Shown: in pieces, positions 53,439 to 62,363 of the stretch
Numbering within the stretch: the stretch's first letter is position 1
Layout: every line of letters begins with the position of its first letter
Assembly: GCF_913773725.1 (NCBI RefSeq)
Contig: NZ_CAJYGK010000156.1
Coordinates: 62,001 to 126,000, forward strand
Length of the DNA: 64,000 bases
Direction: 5' to 3'
Origin: an uncultured Aquabacterium sp.
Lineage (GTDB): Bacteria > Pseudomonadota > Gammaproteobacteria > Burkholderiales > Burkholderiaceae_C
Notes under the pieces: generated by a model
Told to the model about the DNA's origin: nothing
The model's database searches: none
Seen by the model: the letters and a program-made list of their open reading frames with translations, nothing else
Position numbers and translations under genes: made by a program

Positions 53439-54287
53439 ATGCCCACACCCGCAACGCCCTTCACGGCCGATGTCGACATCCTCATTCCGACACGAAATCG
53501 CCCTGCGGCACTGGCCGTCACCCTGACCAGCGTGATGGCTCAGACGGCGGCTTCGCTGCGCATCGTGGTGGCTGACCAATCCGACACATCCACGCTGCAC
53601 GCGCCGGAGGTCCGGGCCATCATCCGGCTTCTGCAAGCCCAGGGGCGCCCTGTCGACTGGCATGGCCCGCGCCCTCGGCGAGGGCTGGCCGAGCAGCGCG
53701 CCTTCCTGCTCCATCAGGTGCGCGCGCCCTACTTGCTCTTCCTGGATGACGACGTCATCCTCGAACCCGACCTCGTGGAACGGCTCGTCATCGCCCTCCG
53801 CTGGGCGCGCTGCGGGTTTGTAGGCAGTGCCGTGCACGGCCTCAGTCACATGCACGACGAGCGCCCGCATCATCAAGCTGTCAGTTGGTGGGACGAACCG
53901 GTGCGGCCGGAATGCATCCGCCCCGGCGACCCGCACTGGGCTCGCCACCACCTCCACAGTGCAGCCAACCTCTATCACTTGCAACAGAAACTGGGCGCCG
54001 ACGACCGCACCGCACCGGACGCCGCGCCGCGGCTCTACAAGGTCGCCTGGGTGGGCGGCTGCGTGCTGTTCGACACGGCCAAGCTGCGCGCCGCTGGTGG
54101 TTTCGACTTCTGGCAGGACCTGCCCACTCAGCATTGCGGCGAGGATGTTCTGGCGCAATTGCGCGTCATGGCCCGCGACGGCGGCTGCGGGCTCTTTCCT
54201 TCCGGCGCCTACCACCAGGAGTTGCCCACCACAGTGCCGGAGCGGGACTGTGACGCACCCTGGGTCTTGCAGGGCGCACTGCCATGA
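53439..54287 (+). CDS. Glycosyltransferase family 2 protein
   Basis: 282-residue GT-A fold enzyme. N-terminal VDILIPTRNRPAALAVTLTSVMAQ and the metal-binding DxD equivalent in YLLFLDDDVILEPDLVERL are clear; WVGGCVLFDTAKLRAAGGFDFW follows, and a catalytic base candidate lies in CGEDVLAQLRVMA. No membrane segment. Likely adds a sugar to lipopolysaccharide, a glycan or a protein; the acceptor is unknown. Start MPTPATP. The stop overlaps the start of the next gene (ATGATGA), so the two are coupled. Confidence 0.9.
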   Translation: MPTPATPFTADVDILIPTRNRPAALAVTLTSVMAQTAASLRIVVADQSDTSTLHAPEVRAIIRLLQAQGRPVDWHGPRPRRGLAEQRAFLLHQVRAPYLLFLDDDVILEPDLVERLVIALRWARCGFVGSAVHGLSHMHDERPHHQAVSWWDEPVRPECIRPGDPHWARHHLHSAANLYHLQQKLGADDRTAPDAAPRLYKVAWVGGCVLFDTAKLRAAGGFDFWQDLPTQHCGEDVLAQLRVMARDGGCGLFPSGAYHQELPTTVPERDCDAPWVLQGALP

Positions 54288-55441
54288 TGAGACGCGCCGT
54301 ACTGCCTGCCCGCCCGCTCAAGGGTCCTGCGCTTGCCACTGCACAGGTCCGCCGCATTGCGGTACTGCGGCCCAATGCCATCGGCGACTTCGTGTTCGCC
54401 CTGCCGGCCTTGCACGCGCTGCGCGCCAGCTGGCCTCAGGCGCACATCACGCTGTTGGGCCGAGCCTGGCACCAGGCGTTCCTTCACGGTCGACCGGGCC
54501 CGGTCGATGAGGTGGTCGTCCTGCCACAGATCCCGGGCGTCGGAGCCCCCGAAGACAGTCTCTCCGACCACGCCGCGGTGGATCGATTCGTGGCATCCAT
54601 GCGCCAGGCTCGCTTCGACCTCGCCATCCAGCTGTATGGCGGTGGCCGCTACACCAACCCGTTCATCAAGCGCCTCGGGGCAGCCCTGACCGTCGGCCTG
54701 CAGGCAGACAATGCCGAGCCGCTGGACCGGAACCTGCCTTATGAGCGCTGGCGCAACGAGCGCCTGCGGCTGTTGGAGGTCGTCGGCCTGGCGGGCGCCG
54801 CCGCGCGCGAACTCAATCCCAGGCTGGCGGTGACCGCCCGGGATCACGCCGTGCTGGCCGCGGTGGCAGCGCTGCCGCATCAACCGATCGCCGTGCTGCA
54901 ACCGGGCGCCACAGATGAACGCCGTCGCTGGCCTGTCGAACGGTTCGCTGCGGTGGGACGGGCGCTGGCGCGGGCAGGGGCGTTCATCGTGGTCAATGGC
55001 AGCGAGGCGGAACGCTCCTTGACCTCGCAGCTCGCGGGACAGCTGGGCGACACCCCCCACCTGGACCTGGCCGGTCAGTTGCCTTTGAGCGGTCTGCTGG
55101 CTTTGCTGCAGCGAGCGCGCCTGCTGGTGTCCAACGACACAGGGCCACTGCACCTGGCCTCTGCACTCGGCTGCCCCAGCGTTGGCATCTACTGGGCCAT
55201 GAACCTCATCACCGCAGCGCCCCTGGTCCAGGGGCGCCAGCGCGCGGTGTTGTCCATGGGGCTGACGTGCCCAGTCTGCGGCGTAGAGAACGTGCGCCAA
55301 CGTTGCCACCACCAGGTCTCGTTCGTCACCGACGTCACGGTGGACGAGGTGCTCGGAGCCGCCATGGCCGAATGGCAAGCGGGCCCCGGGGGGCATACGG
55401 CCCCGTCCGCGCATCGCCCACTCGAAGCGGCCAGCCCGTGA
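54284..55441 (+). CDS. Glycosyltransferase family 9 (heptosyltransferase-like) protein
   Basis: 385-residue GT-B enzyme. The N-terminal RRIAVLRPNAIGDFVFALPALHALRASWPQAHITLLG and C-terminal VLQPGATDERRRWPVERFAAVGRAL and LLVSNDTGPLHLASALGCPSVGIYWA define ADP-heptose:LPS heptosyltransferases and relatives. CPVCGVENVRQRC near the C-terminus is a cysteine cluster. Coupled to the family-2 transferase upstream. A third transferase of family 9 lies convergent to it, so this is a small glycan-assembly locus. Confidence 0.92.
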   Translation: MMRRAVLPARPLKGPALATAQVRRIAVLRPNAIGDFVFALPALHALRASWPQAHITLLGRAWHQAFLHGRPGPVDEVVVLPQIPGVGAPEDSLSDHAAVDRFVASMRQARFDLAIQLYGGGRYTNPFIKRLGAALTVGLQADNAEPLDRNLPYERWRNERLRLLEVVGLAGAAARELNPRLAVTARDHAVLAAVAALPHQPIAVLQPGATDERRRWPVERFAAVGRALARAGAFIVVNGSEAERSLTSQLAGQLGDTPHLDLAGQLPLSGLLALLQRARLLVSNDTGPLHLASALGCPSVGIYWAMNLITAAPLVQGRQRAVLSMGLTCPVCGVENVRQRCHHQVSFVTDVTVDEVLGAAMAEWQAGPGGHTAPSAHRPLEAASP

Positions 55442-55473
55442 GCGTGCGCCCCGGCCATCAGACGCCGGGCTCG

Positions 55474-56598
55474 TCAGAAGCGCTCGAGCAGCTGCCGTGC
55501 CTCATGCAGCACGAGGTCGATGCGCTCGCCCGCGGGGTCCCACACGGCGCGATGGCGCTCGGTGTCCATCGGAGCCCAGCGGTCGATGTCGGTGCAGCGA
55601 AATACCACCACGCTGGGCACCCTCAAGGCGGCCGCCAGATGCGATGTCCCCGTGTCGTTGGTGATGAGCAGACGGCTGCCGGCGATCAGGCTCGCCAGCG
55701 CACCGACCGGCACGGCCTCCGCTGCGTCCAGCACAGGCGAGCGCATGGCGCGACGCACCGCCCCGGTCAGGGCCGCCTCCTCGCCGCTGCCGGTCAAGAC
55801 GACGGGCAGCCCGGTGAGCCCGGCCAGCACATCCGCCACCGCGGCAAACTGGTGTGCGGGCCAACGCTTTCTCGTTTCGCGCCCGCCCGGATGCAGGCAC
55901 AGGTAGCCGCCCGACCGCAACGCCAGGATGTCGGGCCGCCCCGCCCACGCTGCGCGATCCTGAGCCCCGAGGGGAAAGGCCAGCGCCGGGTCGTCAGCCG
56001 GTGCGCCGAGATGCCGGGCCAGGGCCATCAGGCGAAGTGGCTCGGGGCCCGATTCAGGCCACGGCACGTGCCAAGGCCAGGCACTCAGCCCGCCTGCCTC
56101 ACAGAAGCCGGTGCTCATGCGGGCGCCGAGCAGCGCCATCAGGGCATTGGTGTGATGTCCGTTGCCATGCATCTGCACGACCAGGTCGAAGCCCTGACCC
56201 TGCATGGATTGCAGAAAGTCCGGCCACGCAAGGACATCGGTTTCGCGCTCAGGCAGGGCCGGGTAGCCGGGAAAGCTCAGATGCCCGTCCAACAGATCCG
56301 CGAAACGGCGCGAAAAGTCGATGGCCCACGGCAAACCGAGCAGCGTGATGTGCGCGGTCGGCAGTACACGGCGCAGGGCTCGCAAAGCTGGCACGGCGCA
56401 CAACATGTCTCCCAGGTTCAGGGCACGAAACACCAGCACGCGCTCGGGCGTCCACTGGTGAAGCAGCGGCCCGCCATGCGGCGTCGGGCCGTCGGCCAAG
56501 CCCCCGGTCGGCCTGCCTGGCACAGGAAAGGGCGATGCAGGAGGAACGAGACGGGCAGACACGGCTGGACGAAAGAGTGCGATCTTCCGCCTTGGCAA
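55474..56598 (-). CDS. Glycosyltransferase family 9 protein
   Basis: About 374 residues, GT-B fold: VLVFRALNLGDMLCAVPALRALRRVLPTAHITLLGLPWAID (family-9 N-terminal motif), CLHPGGRETRKRWPAHQFAAVADVL and LLITNDTGTSHLAAALRVPSVVVFRCTD. The protein has a Pro-rich N-terminal extension of 50 residues, and the listed start is a TTG (56598); no ATG is available before the fold, so a GTG at 56562 or the TTG are the candidates and the true start is uncertain. It may transfer heptose or another sugar in the cell envelope. Transcribed alone, converging on the other glycosyltransferase pair. Confidence 0.85.
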   Translation of the reverse strand: MPRRKIALFRPAVSARLVPPASPFPVPGRPTGGLADGPTPHGGPLLHQWTPERVLVFRALNLGDMLCAVPALRALRRVLPTAHITLLGLPWAIDFSRRFADLLDGHLSFPGYPALPERETDVLAWPDFLQSMQGQGFDLVVQMHGNGHHTNALMALLGARMSTGFCEAGGLSAWPWHVPWPESGPEPLRLMALARHLGAPADDPALAFPLGAQDRAAWAGRPDILALRSGGYLCLHPGGRETRKRWPAHQFAAVADVLAGLTGLPVVLTGSGEEAALTGAVRRAMRSPVLDAAEAVPVGALASLIAGSRLLITNDTGTSHLAAALRVPSVVVFRCTDIDRWAPMDTERHRAVWDPAGERIDLVLHEARQLLERF

Positions 56599-56637
56599 AC
56601 GCCATGCCCCCTCACATACCCCGTGGGCAGTCCGGCG

Positions 56638-57666
56638 TCACTTCACGCTCAAGGCGTTGCTCACAAGGCGGGACGTGATGTCGACGATCTCGATCATCCG
56701 GTCGTAGGCCATTCGCGTGGGCCCGATCACACCGAGGGTTCCCACCACCTGCCCATTGATCTCGTAGGGCGCCGACACGACGGACAGCTCTTCGAAGGGC
56801 ACCACCTGGCTTTCGCCGCCAATGTAGATGCGCACGCCTTCGGCCCGGCTGGATCCATCCAGCAGGCGCATCAGCTGTGTCTTCTGCTCGAACAGGTCGA
56901 ACAGGCGGCGCAGCGAGCCGAGGTCGTTGGAGAAGTCCTGCACGGTCAGCAGGTTGCGCTCGCCAGACACGACCACCTGGTCCGTGCTTTCCGCCATGGC
57001 TTCCCCGCCCACCTGCACCGCCTGGCTCATCAGGGTGGCAATGTCGGCACGCAACTGCTCCACCTCTGTTTTCAGCCGGCTGCGCATCTCGTCGATCGTC
57101 AGGCCCGAGTAATGCGCGTTGAGGATGTTGCTGGCCTCGACCAGCTGAGACTGCGTGTAATCCTGCACCGTGAAGATCACGCGGTTCTGCACGTCGCCAT
57201 CGGGCGCCACCAGGATGACGAGCACACGCTTGTCGCCCAGCCGCACGAACTCGATGTGCCGGAAGACGGACGCCTTGCGCGGTGCCGTCACCACCCCCAC
57301 GAACTGAGAGAGGTCGGACAGCAGGTGTGCGGCATTGGCGATCACACGCTGAGGCTGATCGGGCTGCAGATGGGGGGTCTGCTCCCCCGCTTCGGCAGCC
57401 AGCCCGTCCAGGCTGACCGGGCGCGCCGTGAGCATGGTGTCCACGAAAAGGCGATAGCCCTTGGGGGTGGGCACGCGGCCGGCCGAGGTGTGGGGACTGA
57501 CAATCAGCCCGAGCTCTTCCAGATCCGCCATGACGTTGCGGATGGTGGCGGCCGACAGATCGAGCCCCGAGGCCCGCGACAAGGTGCGCGAACCCACTGG
57601 CTGTCCGTCAGCGATGTAGCGCTCGACCAGCGCTTTCAGGAGGATCTTGGCACGGTCATCCAGCAT
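56638..57666 (-). CDS. hrcA: Heat-inducible transcriptional repressor HrcA
   Basis: Repressor of class I heat-shock genes, 342 residues. N-terminal winged helix [79 protein letters not shown]; central dimerisation and C-terminal FIGP-type region ([50 protein letters not shown]). A TAGAAT hexamer ends 9 bases before the ATG with no ribosome site, so a leaderless message is possible. No CIRCE inverted repeat is seen nearby, so the repressor does not appear to control itself here. Confidence 0.95.
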   Translation of the reverse strand: MLDDRAKILLKALVERYIADGQPVGSRTLSRASGLDLSAATIRNVMADLEELGLIVSPHTSAGRVPTPKGYRLFVDTMLTARPVSLDGLAAEAGEQTPHLQPDQPQRVIANAAHLLSDLSQFVGVVTAPRKASVFRHIEFVRLGDKRVLVILVAPDGDVQNRVIFTVQDYTQSQLVEASNILNAHYSGLTIDEMRSRLKTEVEQLRADIATLMSQAVQVGGEAMAESTDQVVVSGERNLLTVQDFSNDLGSLRRLFDLFEQKTQLMRLLDGSSRAEGVRIYIGGESQVVPFEELSVVSAPYEINGQVVGTLGVIGPTRMAYDRMIEIVDITSRLVSNALSVK

Positions 57667-57761
57667 GGCTGTTTCATTCTAGGCGCACACGGTACCGCCG
57701 CGGCCCCTCTCCCTGGGGAAAAGCACAGGTTTGTCATGGTCGCTGTGGTGTAATTCCCCGC

Positions 57762-58664
57762 ATGCCGAGCCCCCTGCCCTGCCGCTTCACCCACGCCGCC
57801 CTGGTGGGCAAGTACCACGCGCGCGGTATCAAGCCGGTGCTGGAAGACGTCGCCCAGATTCTGGTGCGCGCCGGACTCGATGTCTCGATCGAGCAGGAGA
57901 CCTCGCAAAGCACCGGCATGTCGGACTACCCCTCGCTGGGCATGCGCGACATCGGCCGCCAGTGCGACGTGGTGGTCGTGGTGGGCGGCGACGGCACCAT
58001 GCTGGCGACTGCCCGTGAACTGGCCCCGTTCGACGTGCCGCTCATCGGCATCAACCAGGGCCGCCTCGGTTTCATCACCGACATCCAGCTCAAGGACATG
58101 GCCACCGCCCTGCCCCTGATCCTGGGCGGCCAGTACGAAGAAGAAAAGCGCGTGCTGCTGGCCGGCGCCGTGCTGCGCCCCACCCGCGATGGCGAGTTCG
58201 ACACCATCTACGAAGGCTTCGCGATCAACGAGATCGTCGTGAGCCGCGGCGCCGTGGCGTCGATGGTCGAGGTGCGCGCCGAGGTGGACGGCCTGTTCGT
58301 GGCCAACTACCGCGCCGACGGCCTGATCGTGTCGACGCCCACCGGCTCCACCGCCTACGCCATGTCGGCGGGCGGCCCGATCCTGCATCCGGATCTGGGT
58401 GGCTGGACCATCGTGCCGATTGCCTCGCACACCCTGTCGAACCGGCCCATCGTGCTGCCCGACACCGGCACCGTCACGATCGAGATCGTGGCCGCGCGCG
58501 ATGCGAGCATGAACTTCGACATGCAGAGCCTGGCGAGCCTGCTGCCCGGCGACCGCGTGACGGTGCGCCGCTCGGCCCACCGGGTGCGCTTCCTGCATCC
58601 CGAGGGCTGGAACTACTACGCGACCCTGCGCCGCAAGCTGCGCTGGAACGAAGGAGTGAGTTGA
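57762..58664 (+). CDS. nadK: NAD kinase
   Basis: Phosphorylates NAD to NADP in the cytoplasm, 300 residues. Signature GGDG in VVVGGDGTMLATAREL, the NAD-contact INQGRLGFITDI, NEIVVSRG, and SAGGPILHPDLGGWTIVPIASHTLSNRPIV. Usual length. Start MPSPLPCR; TGTAAT ends 7 bases before it, without a Shine-Dalgarno sequence. First gene of the nadK-recN-rapZ run and divergent from hrcA, an arrangement conserved in Burkholderiales. The recN start is 2 bases after the stop. Confidence 0.96.
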   Translation: MPSPLPCRFTHAALVGKYHARGIKPVLEDVAQILVRAGLDVSIEQETSQSTGMSDYPSLGMRDIGRQCDVVVVVGGDGTMLATARELAPFDVPLIGINQGRLGFITDIQLKDMATALPLILGGQYEEEKRVLLAGAVLRPTRDGEFDTIYEGFAINEIVVSRGAVASMVEVRAEVDGLFVANYRADGLIVSTPTGSTAYAMSAGGPILHPDLGGWTIVPIASHTLSNRPIVLPDTGTVTIEIVAARDASMNFDMQSLASLLPGDRVTVRRSAHRVRFLHPEGWNYYATLRRKLRWNEGVS

Positions 58665-58665
58665 G

Positions 58666-60420
58666 ATGCTGCGCCGCCTGAGCCTGCGCGATTTCGTCAT
58701 CGTCACCCAATTGGAGATCGACCTGGGCGCCGGCTTCACGGCGCTCACGGGCGAGACGGGTGCCGGCAAGTCCATCCTGATCGACGCGCTGCAACTGGCG
58801 CTGGGCAGCCGCGGTGACGCTGGCGTGGTGCGCGAAGGCGCAGCCAAGGCCGACATCACCGCCGAGTTCGACCTGACCGAGTCCCTCGCCACGCGCCTGG
58901 CCCCTTGGCTGGAAGAGGCGGGCTTCGAAGTCGAGCCGGGCGCCCCGCTGATGCTGCGCCGGGTGGTCGATGCACAGGGCAAGAGCCGCGCGTGGATCAA
59001 CGGCGCGCCGGCCACCGTGTCGCAACTGCGCGAACTGGGTGAGCACCTGGTCGACATCCACGGCCAGCACGCCTGGCAGAGCCTGACCCGCACCGACGCC
59101 GTGCGGGCGCTGGTGGACGGCCAGGCGGGCGTGGACACCAACGCGCTGCAGCAGGCCTGGACCGCCCGCCGGGATGCACAGCGCCGCCTGGAGGAGGCCC
59201 GCAGCCGTCAGGCCGATCTGGAGCGCGAGCGCGAACGCCTGCAGTGGCAGATCAGCGAGCTCGACAAGCTGTCGCCCCAGCCCGAAGAGTGGGAGACACT
59301 GAATGCCGAACACCAGCGCCTGAGCCATGGTCAGGCCATTCTGGATGCCGCCCGGCTGGCGCTCGACGCCGTCTCGGAGGCGGATGACAGTGCCGAGTCG
59401 CTCACCAGCCGCGCCATCGACGCGCTGGAAGATGTCGCCAGCGTCGAGCCCCACCTGGCCAATGCGCTGGAGGTGCTGCGCGACGCCCAGGCGCAGTTGC
59501 AGGACGCCGCCCACAGCCTCAACAGTGCGCTGCACCACACCGAGCTCGACCCGGACCGCCTGGCCGAACTCGACGGCCGCATGTCGGCCTGGATGAGCCT
59601 GTCGCGCCGCTACCGCCGCCAGCCTGCCGAGCTGCCCGAACTGCTGCAAGGCTGGAAGGCCGAACTGGCCGAGCTGGATGCTGCCACCGACCTCGACGCG
59701 CTGGAGCGCGAGGCCGCCCGCGCTCATCAGGCCTGGCTCACCGTCGCGCGGGCCGTATCGAAGCAACGCGCGCAGGCCGCCCCCGCCCTGGCCGAGGCCG
59801 TCACCGCCGCCATGCAGGAGTTGGGCATGGCCGGTGGCCGCTTCGAGGTGGCCCTGACCGCGCAAACCGAGCCGCAGGCCTTCGGCCTGGAATCGGTGGA
59901 GTTTCTGGTGGCCGGTCACGCCGGCAGCACGCCGCGCCCGCTCGGCAAGGTAGCCTCGGGCGGTGAGCTGTCGCGTCTCGCGCTCGCCATCGCGGTCACA
60001 ACCACACAGCGCACGGCCGATGCCGAGCAGGTCGGCACCCTGATCTTCGACGAAATCGACTCGGGCGTGGGCGGCGCCGTGGCCGACACCGTGGGTCGGC
60101 TGATGCAGCGCCTGGGCCACGGCCGTCAGGTGCTGGCCGTCACCCACCTGGCCCAGGTGGCCGCGTGTGCGCACCAGCACCTGCTGGTGGCCAAATCGCT
60201 CCAAGCTGGCCAGACCACCAGCGACATCCGCCCGGTGGACGGCGATCCGCGTGTGGCCGAGGTGGCCCGCATGCTGGGCGGCGCGGTCAGCGACACCAGC
60301 CTGGCCCATGCCCGCGCGATGCTGGAAGCCGCCCGCGTGCAAGACGCGCAAGACCGTGAGGCGCCACCGACCGGGGCGCCAGGCACGGCCAAAGGCCGGC
60401 GCCGCAAGGAGGCCGCATGA
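58666..60420 (+). CDS. recN: DNA repair protein RecN
   Basis: SMC-like ATPase that tethers broken DNA ends in double-strand break repair, 584 residues. Walker A FTALTGETGAGKSILIDALQLALG; a long alpha-helical coiled-coil middle (about 160-360); signature and Walker B near the C-terminus (KVASGGELSRLALAIAV and LIFDEIDSGVGGAVADTVGRLM); then VLAVTHLAQVAACAHQHLLV. The start ATG follows the nadK stop by one base. Its stop overlaps the rapZ start (ATGA). Confidence 0.97.
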   Translation: MLRRLSLRDFVIVTQLEIDLGAGFTALTGETGAGKSILIDALQLALGSRGDAGVVREGAAKADITAEFDLTESLATRLAPWLEEAGFEVEPGAPLMLRRVVDAQGKSRAWINGAPATVSQLRELGEHLVDIHGQHAWQSLTRTDAVRALVDGQAGVDTNALQQAWTARRDAQRRLEEARSRQADLERERERLQWQISELDKLSPQPEEWETLNAEHQRLSHGQAILDAARLALDAVSEADDSAESLTSRAIDALEDVASVEPHLANALEVLRDAQAQLQDAAHSLNSALHHTELDPDRLAELDGRMSAWMSLSRRYRRQPAELPELLQGWKAELAELDAATDLDALEREAARAHQAWLTVARAVSKQRAQAAPALAEAVTAAMQELGMAGGRFEVALTAQTEPQAFGLESVEFLVAGHAGSTPRPLGKVASGGELSRLALAIAVTTTQRTADAEQVGTLIFDEIDSGVGGAVADTVGRLMQRLGHGRQVLAVTHLAQVAACAHQHLLVAKSLQAGQTTSDIRPVDGDPRVAEVARMLGGAVSDTSLAHARAMLEAARVQDAQDREAPPTGAPGTAKGRRRKEAA

Positions 60421-61331
60421 GGCTGCTCGACGTCGTCCTGTTGACCGGCATCTCCGGCTCGGGCAAATCCGTCGCCCTCAATGCGCTGGAAGACGCCGGC
60501 TATTTCTGCGTCGACAACCTGCCCCCGGAACTGCTGCGCGGCCTGGTGAACCTCGAGCAGCAACGCCTGCCCGAGCAACAGCGCCGGCTGGCCGTGTCGG
60601 TGGATGTGCGCAGCGCAGGTTCACTGCCACAGTTGCTGCCCGTGCTGAGCGAGCTGCGCACGGAAGGGCACACACTGCGATCGGTGTTCCTCGATGCCAG
60701 CACCGAGGTGCTGGTGCGGCGCTTCTCGGAAACACGCCGCCCTCACCCGCTGCTGCAGGCCACGGGCCACGTCCCCGCACAAGGCGAGCAGCCCGACCGG
60801 GCGCTGTCTCAGGAAGACCAGGCCCTGATCGACACCATCAACCTGGAGCGCGAACTGCTGAGCCCGCTGCGCGACGTGTCGACGGTGATCGACACCACGC
60901 TGCTGCGCCCCGCCCAGCTGCGCACCTGGATCCGCAACATCGTGCAGGCGGCGCCAGCCCGGCTCACGCTGGTCTTCGAGTCGTTCGCTTTCAAGCACGG
61001 CGTGCCACTGGACGCCGACTTCGTGTTCGACGTGCGCATGCTGCCCAATCCCTTCTACCTGAAGGAACTGAAGCCGCTGACCGGTCGCGACCAGCCCGTG
61101 ATCGACTACCTGGCGGCCCAGCCTGAATCGGCCGAGCTGATCACCCAGATCGAGGCCTTCCTGCTGCGCTGGCTGCCAACGCTGGAGGGCGATCAACGCA
61201 GCTACGTCACGGTCGCCATTGGCTGCACAGGCGGCCAGCACCGCTCGGTGTACTGCGTCGAGCAACTGGTGCGGCGCTTTGCGCCACGTGGCGTGGTGCT
61301 GGCCCGGCACCGCGAGCAGGACGCCCGCTGA
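60417..61331 (+). CDS. rapZ: RNase adapter RapZ (nucleotide-binding, GlmZ regulation)
   Basis: 304-residue protein with N-terminal Walker A LLTGISGSGKSVALNALEDAGYFCVDNLPPEL and a conserved C-terminal domain ending in TVAIGCTGGQHRSVYCVEQLVRRF. In E. coli RapZ adapts RNase E to the GlmZ sRNA and controls amino-sugar synthesis; in many beta-proteobacteria the gene is retained without a known sRNA. The start overlaps the recN stop (ATGA). A GC-rich hairpin follows. Confidence 0.95.
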   Translation: MRLLDVVLLTGISGSGKSVALNALEDAGYFCVDNLPPELLRGLVNLEQQRLPEQQRRLAVSVDVRSAGSLPQLLPVLSELRTEGHTLRSVFLDASTEVLVRRFSETRRPHPLLQATGHVPAQGEQPDRALSQEDQALIDTINLERELLSPLRDVSTVIDTTLLRPAQLRTWIRNIVQAAPARLTLVFESFAFKHGVPLDADFVFDVRMLPNPFYLKELKPLTGRDQPVIDYLAAQPESAELITQIEAFLLRWLPTLEGDQRSYVTVAIGCTGGQHRSVYCVEQLVRRFAPRGVVLARHREQDAR

Positions 61332-61356
61332 AGCGCCTGCCCGCATGACATGGGCC

Positions 61357-61377
61357 AGGCCCTCCCGGGCCGGGCCT
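61357..61377. terminator. GC-rich hairpin between rapZ and the SDR gene
   Basis: AGGCCC / GGGCCT with a 9-base loop lies in the 62-base convergent gap. It could end either transcript; there is no T-tract on either side, so a bidirectional rho-assisted stop is more likely than an intrinsic terminator. Confidence 0.4.
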
Positions 61378-61393
61378 TGTCGACGTTGCCAGC

Positions 61394-62323
61394 TCAGCCC
61401 TGCTTGGCCATCGCTTCGCGCAACGCCGTCTTGAGCTGCGCGCCGATCTCCGGCTTGCCGGCAAACGGGTCGGTCGGGTTGCGGCCCTGCATCACGTCTT
61501 CCAGACGGGTCTGCACCATGGCCAAGGCCTGCGGGTGCGTGTAGATGTAGAACTGCCCGGCTTCGATGGCGCCGAACACCAGCTTGGCCGTATCGGCCGC
61601 CGTCACCTTGCCCGACGTGACGGCCTTGGTGCTCATGGCCTGCGCAATCATCTGGCTGGGTGTGGGCTTGCCTTCGCTGCGCAGCTCCGCCGGGCGGTTG
61701 CGGTGCGACATGTGGATGCCGGTGGGCACGAAATAAGGGCACAGCACCGAGGCATGCACCTGCTCGCTGACCAGCGCCAGATCCTGGTACAGCGTCTCGG
61801 AGAGGCTGACCACCGCATGCTTGCTGACGTTGTATGCGCCCATGTTGGGCGAGTTCAGCAGGCCGGCCATCGAGGCCACGTTGACGATGTGGCCCTGCCA
61901 GCTCGGGTCCTTGCGCGCGGCGTTGAGCATGAGGGGCGTGAAGACGCGCACGCCGTGCACCACGCCGAACAGGTTGACACCCAGCACCCATTCCCAGTCA
62001 CGCTGGGTGTGCTCCCAGATCAGGCCGCCGTGGGCCACGCCCGCGTTGTTGATGACGATGTGGGGCGCACCGAAGCACTCCATGCACAGGTCAGCCAGGG
62101 CCTGCACGTCCTCGGCGCGCGACACGTCACCGCGCAGGGCCGCCACCTTCACGCCCTTGGCGGTCAGCTCGGTCACGGCCGCATCCAGCGCGTCCTGCTG
62201 CACGTCGGTCAGGACCAGGTTCAGGCCCTTCTCGGCGCCCAAGCGCGCCAGTTCCAGCCCGAAGCCGCTGCCGGCGCCCGTGATCACGGCCGTCATGCCA
62301 GGGCGAAGGGTCAATGCGCTCAT
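61394..62323 (-). CDS. SDR family oxidoreductase
   Basis: 309-residue NAD(P)-dependent short-chain dehydrogenase. Rossmann motif AVITGAGSGFGLELARLG; NNAG in IVINNAGVAHG; catalytic Ser in IVNVASMAG and the YxxxK in YNVSKHAVV. C-terminal extension with YIYTHPQALAMVQTRLEDVM. Substrate unknown. GGAG lies upstream of the ATG. First in a minus-strand group with a CurA-like reductase (41 bases upstream on the minus strand) and a PaaI-type thioesterase, suggesting fatty-acid or aromatic-acid breakdown or detoxification. Confidence 0.92.
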   Translation of the reverse strand: MSALTLRPGMTAVITGAGSGFGLELARLGAEKGLNLVLTDVQQDALDAAVTELTAKGVKVAALRGDVSRAEDVQALADLCMECFGAPHIVINNAGVAHGGLIWEHTQRDWEWVLGVNLFGVVHGVRVFTPLMLNAARKDPSWQGHIVNVASMAGLLNSPNMGAYNVSKHAVVSLSETLYQDLALVSEQVHASVLCPYFVPTGIHMSHRNRPAELRSEGKPTPSQMIAQAMSTKAVTSGKVTAADTAKLVFGAIEAGQFYIYTHPQALAMVQTRLEDVMQGRNPTDPFAGKPEIGAQLKTALREAMAKQG

Positions 62324-62363
62324 GTAGGTCTCCTGCTGAAGCGTTGTTCAATGAAAATCAGGC

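Noticed and set aside
55267-57753. 828-residue plus-strand ORF
   Set aside because: Lies opposite hrcA and the GT9 gene; both have clear family motifs in the other frame. Shadow.
57667-57761. CIRCE element for HrcA autoregulation
   Set aside because: No TTAGCACTC-N9-GAGTGCTAA or close relative is present in the hrcA/nadK gap.
58474-60351. 625-residue minus-strand ORF
   Set aside because: Opposite recN with its Walker and signature motifs intact; shadow.
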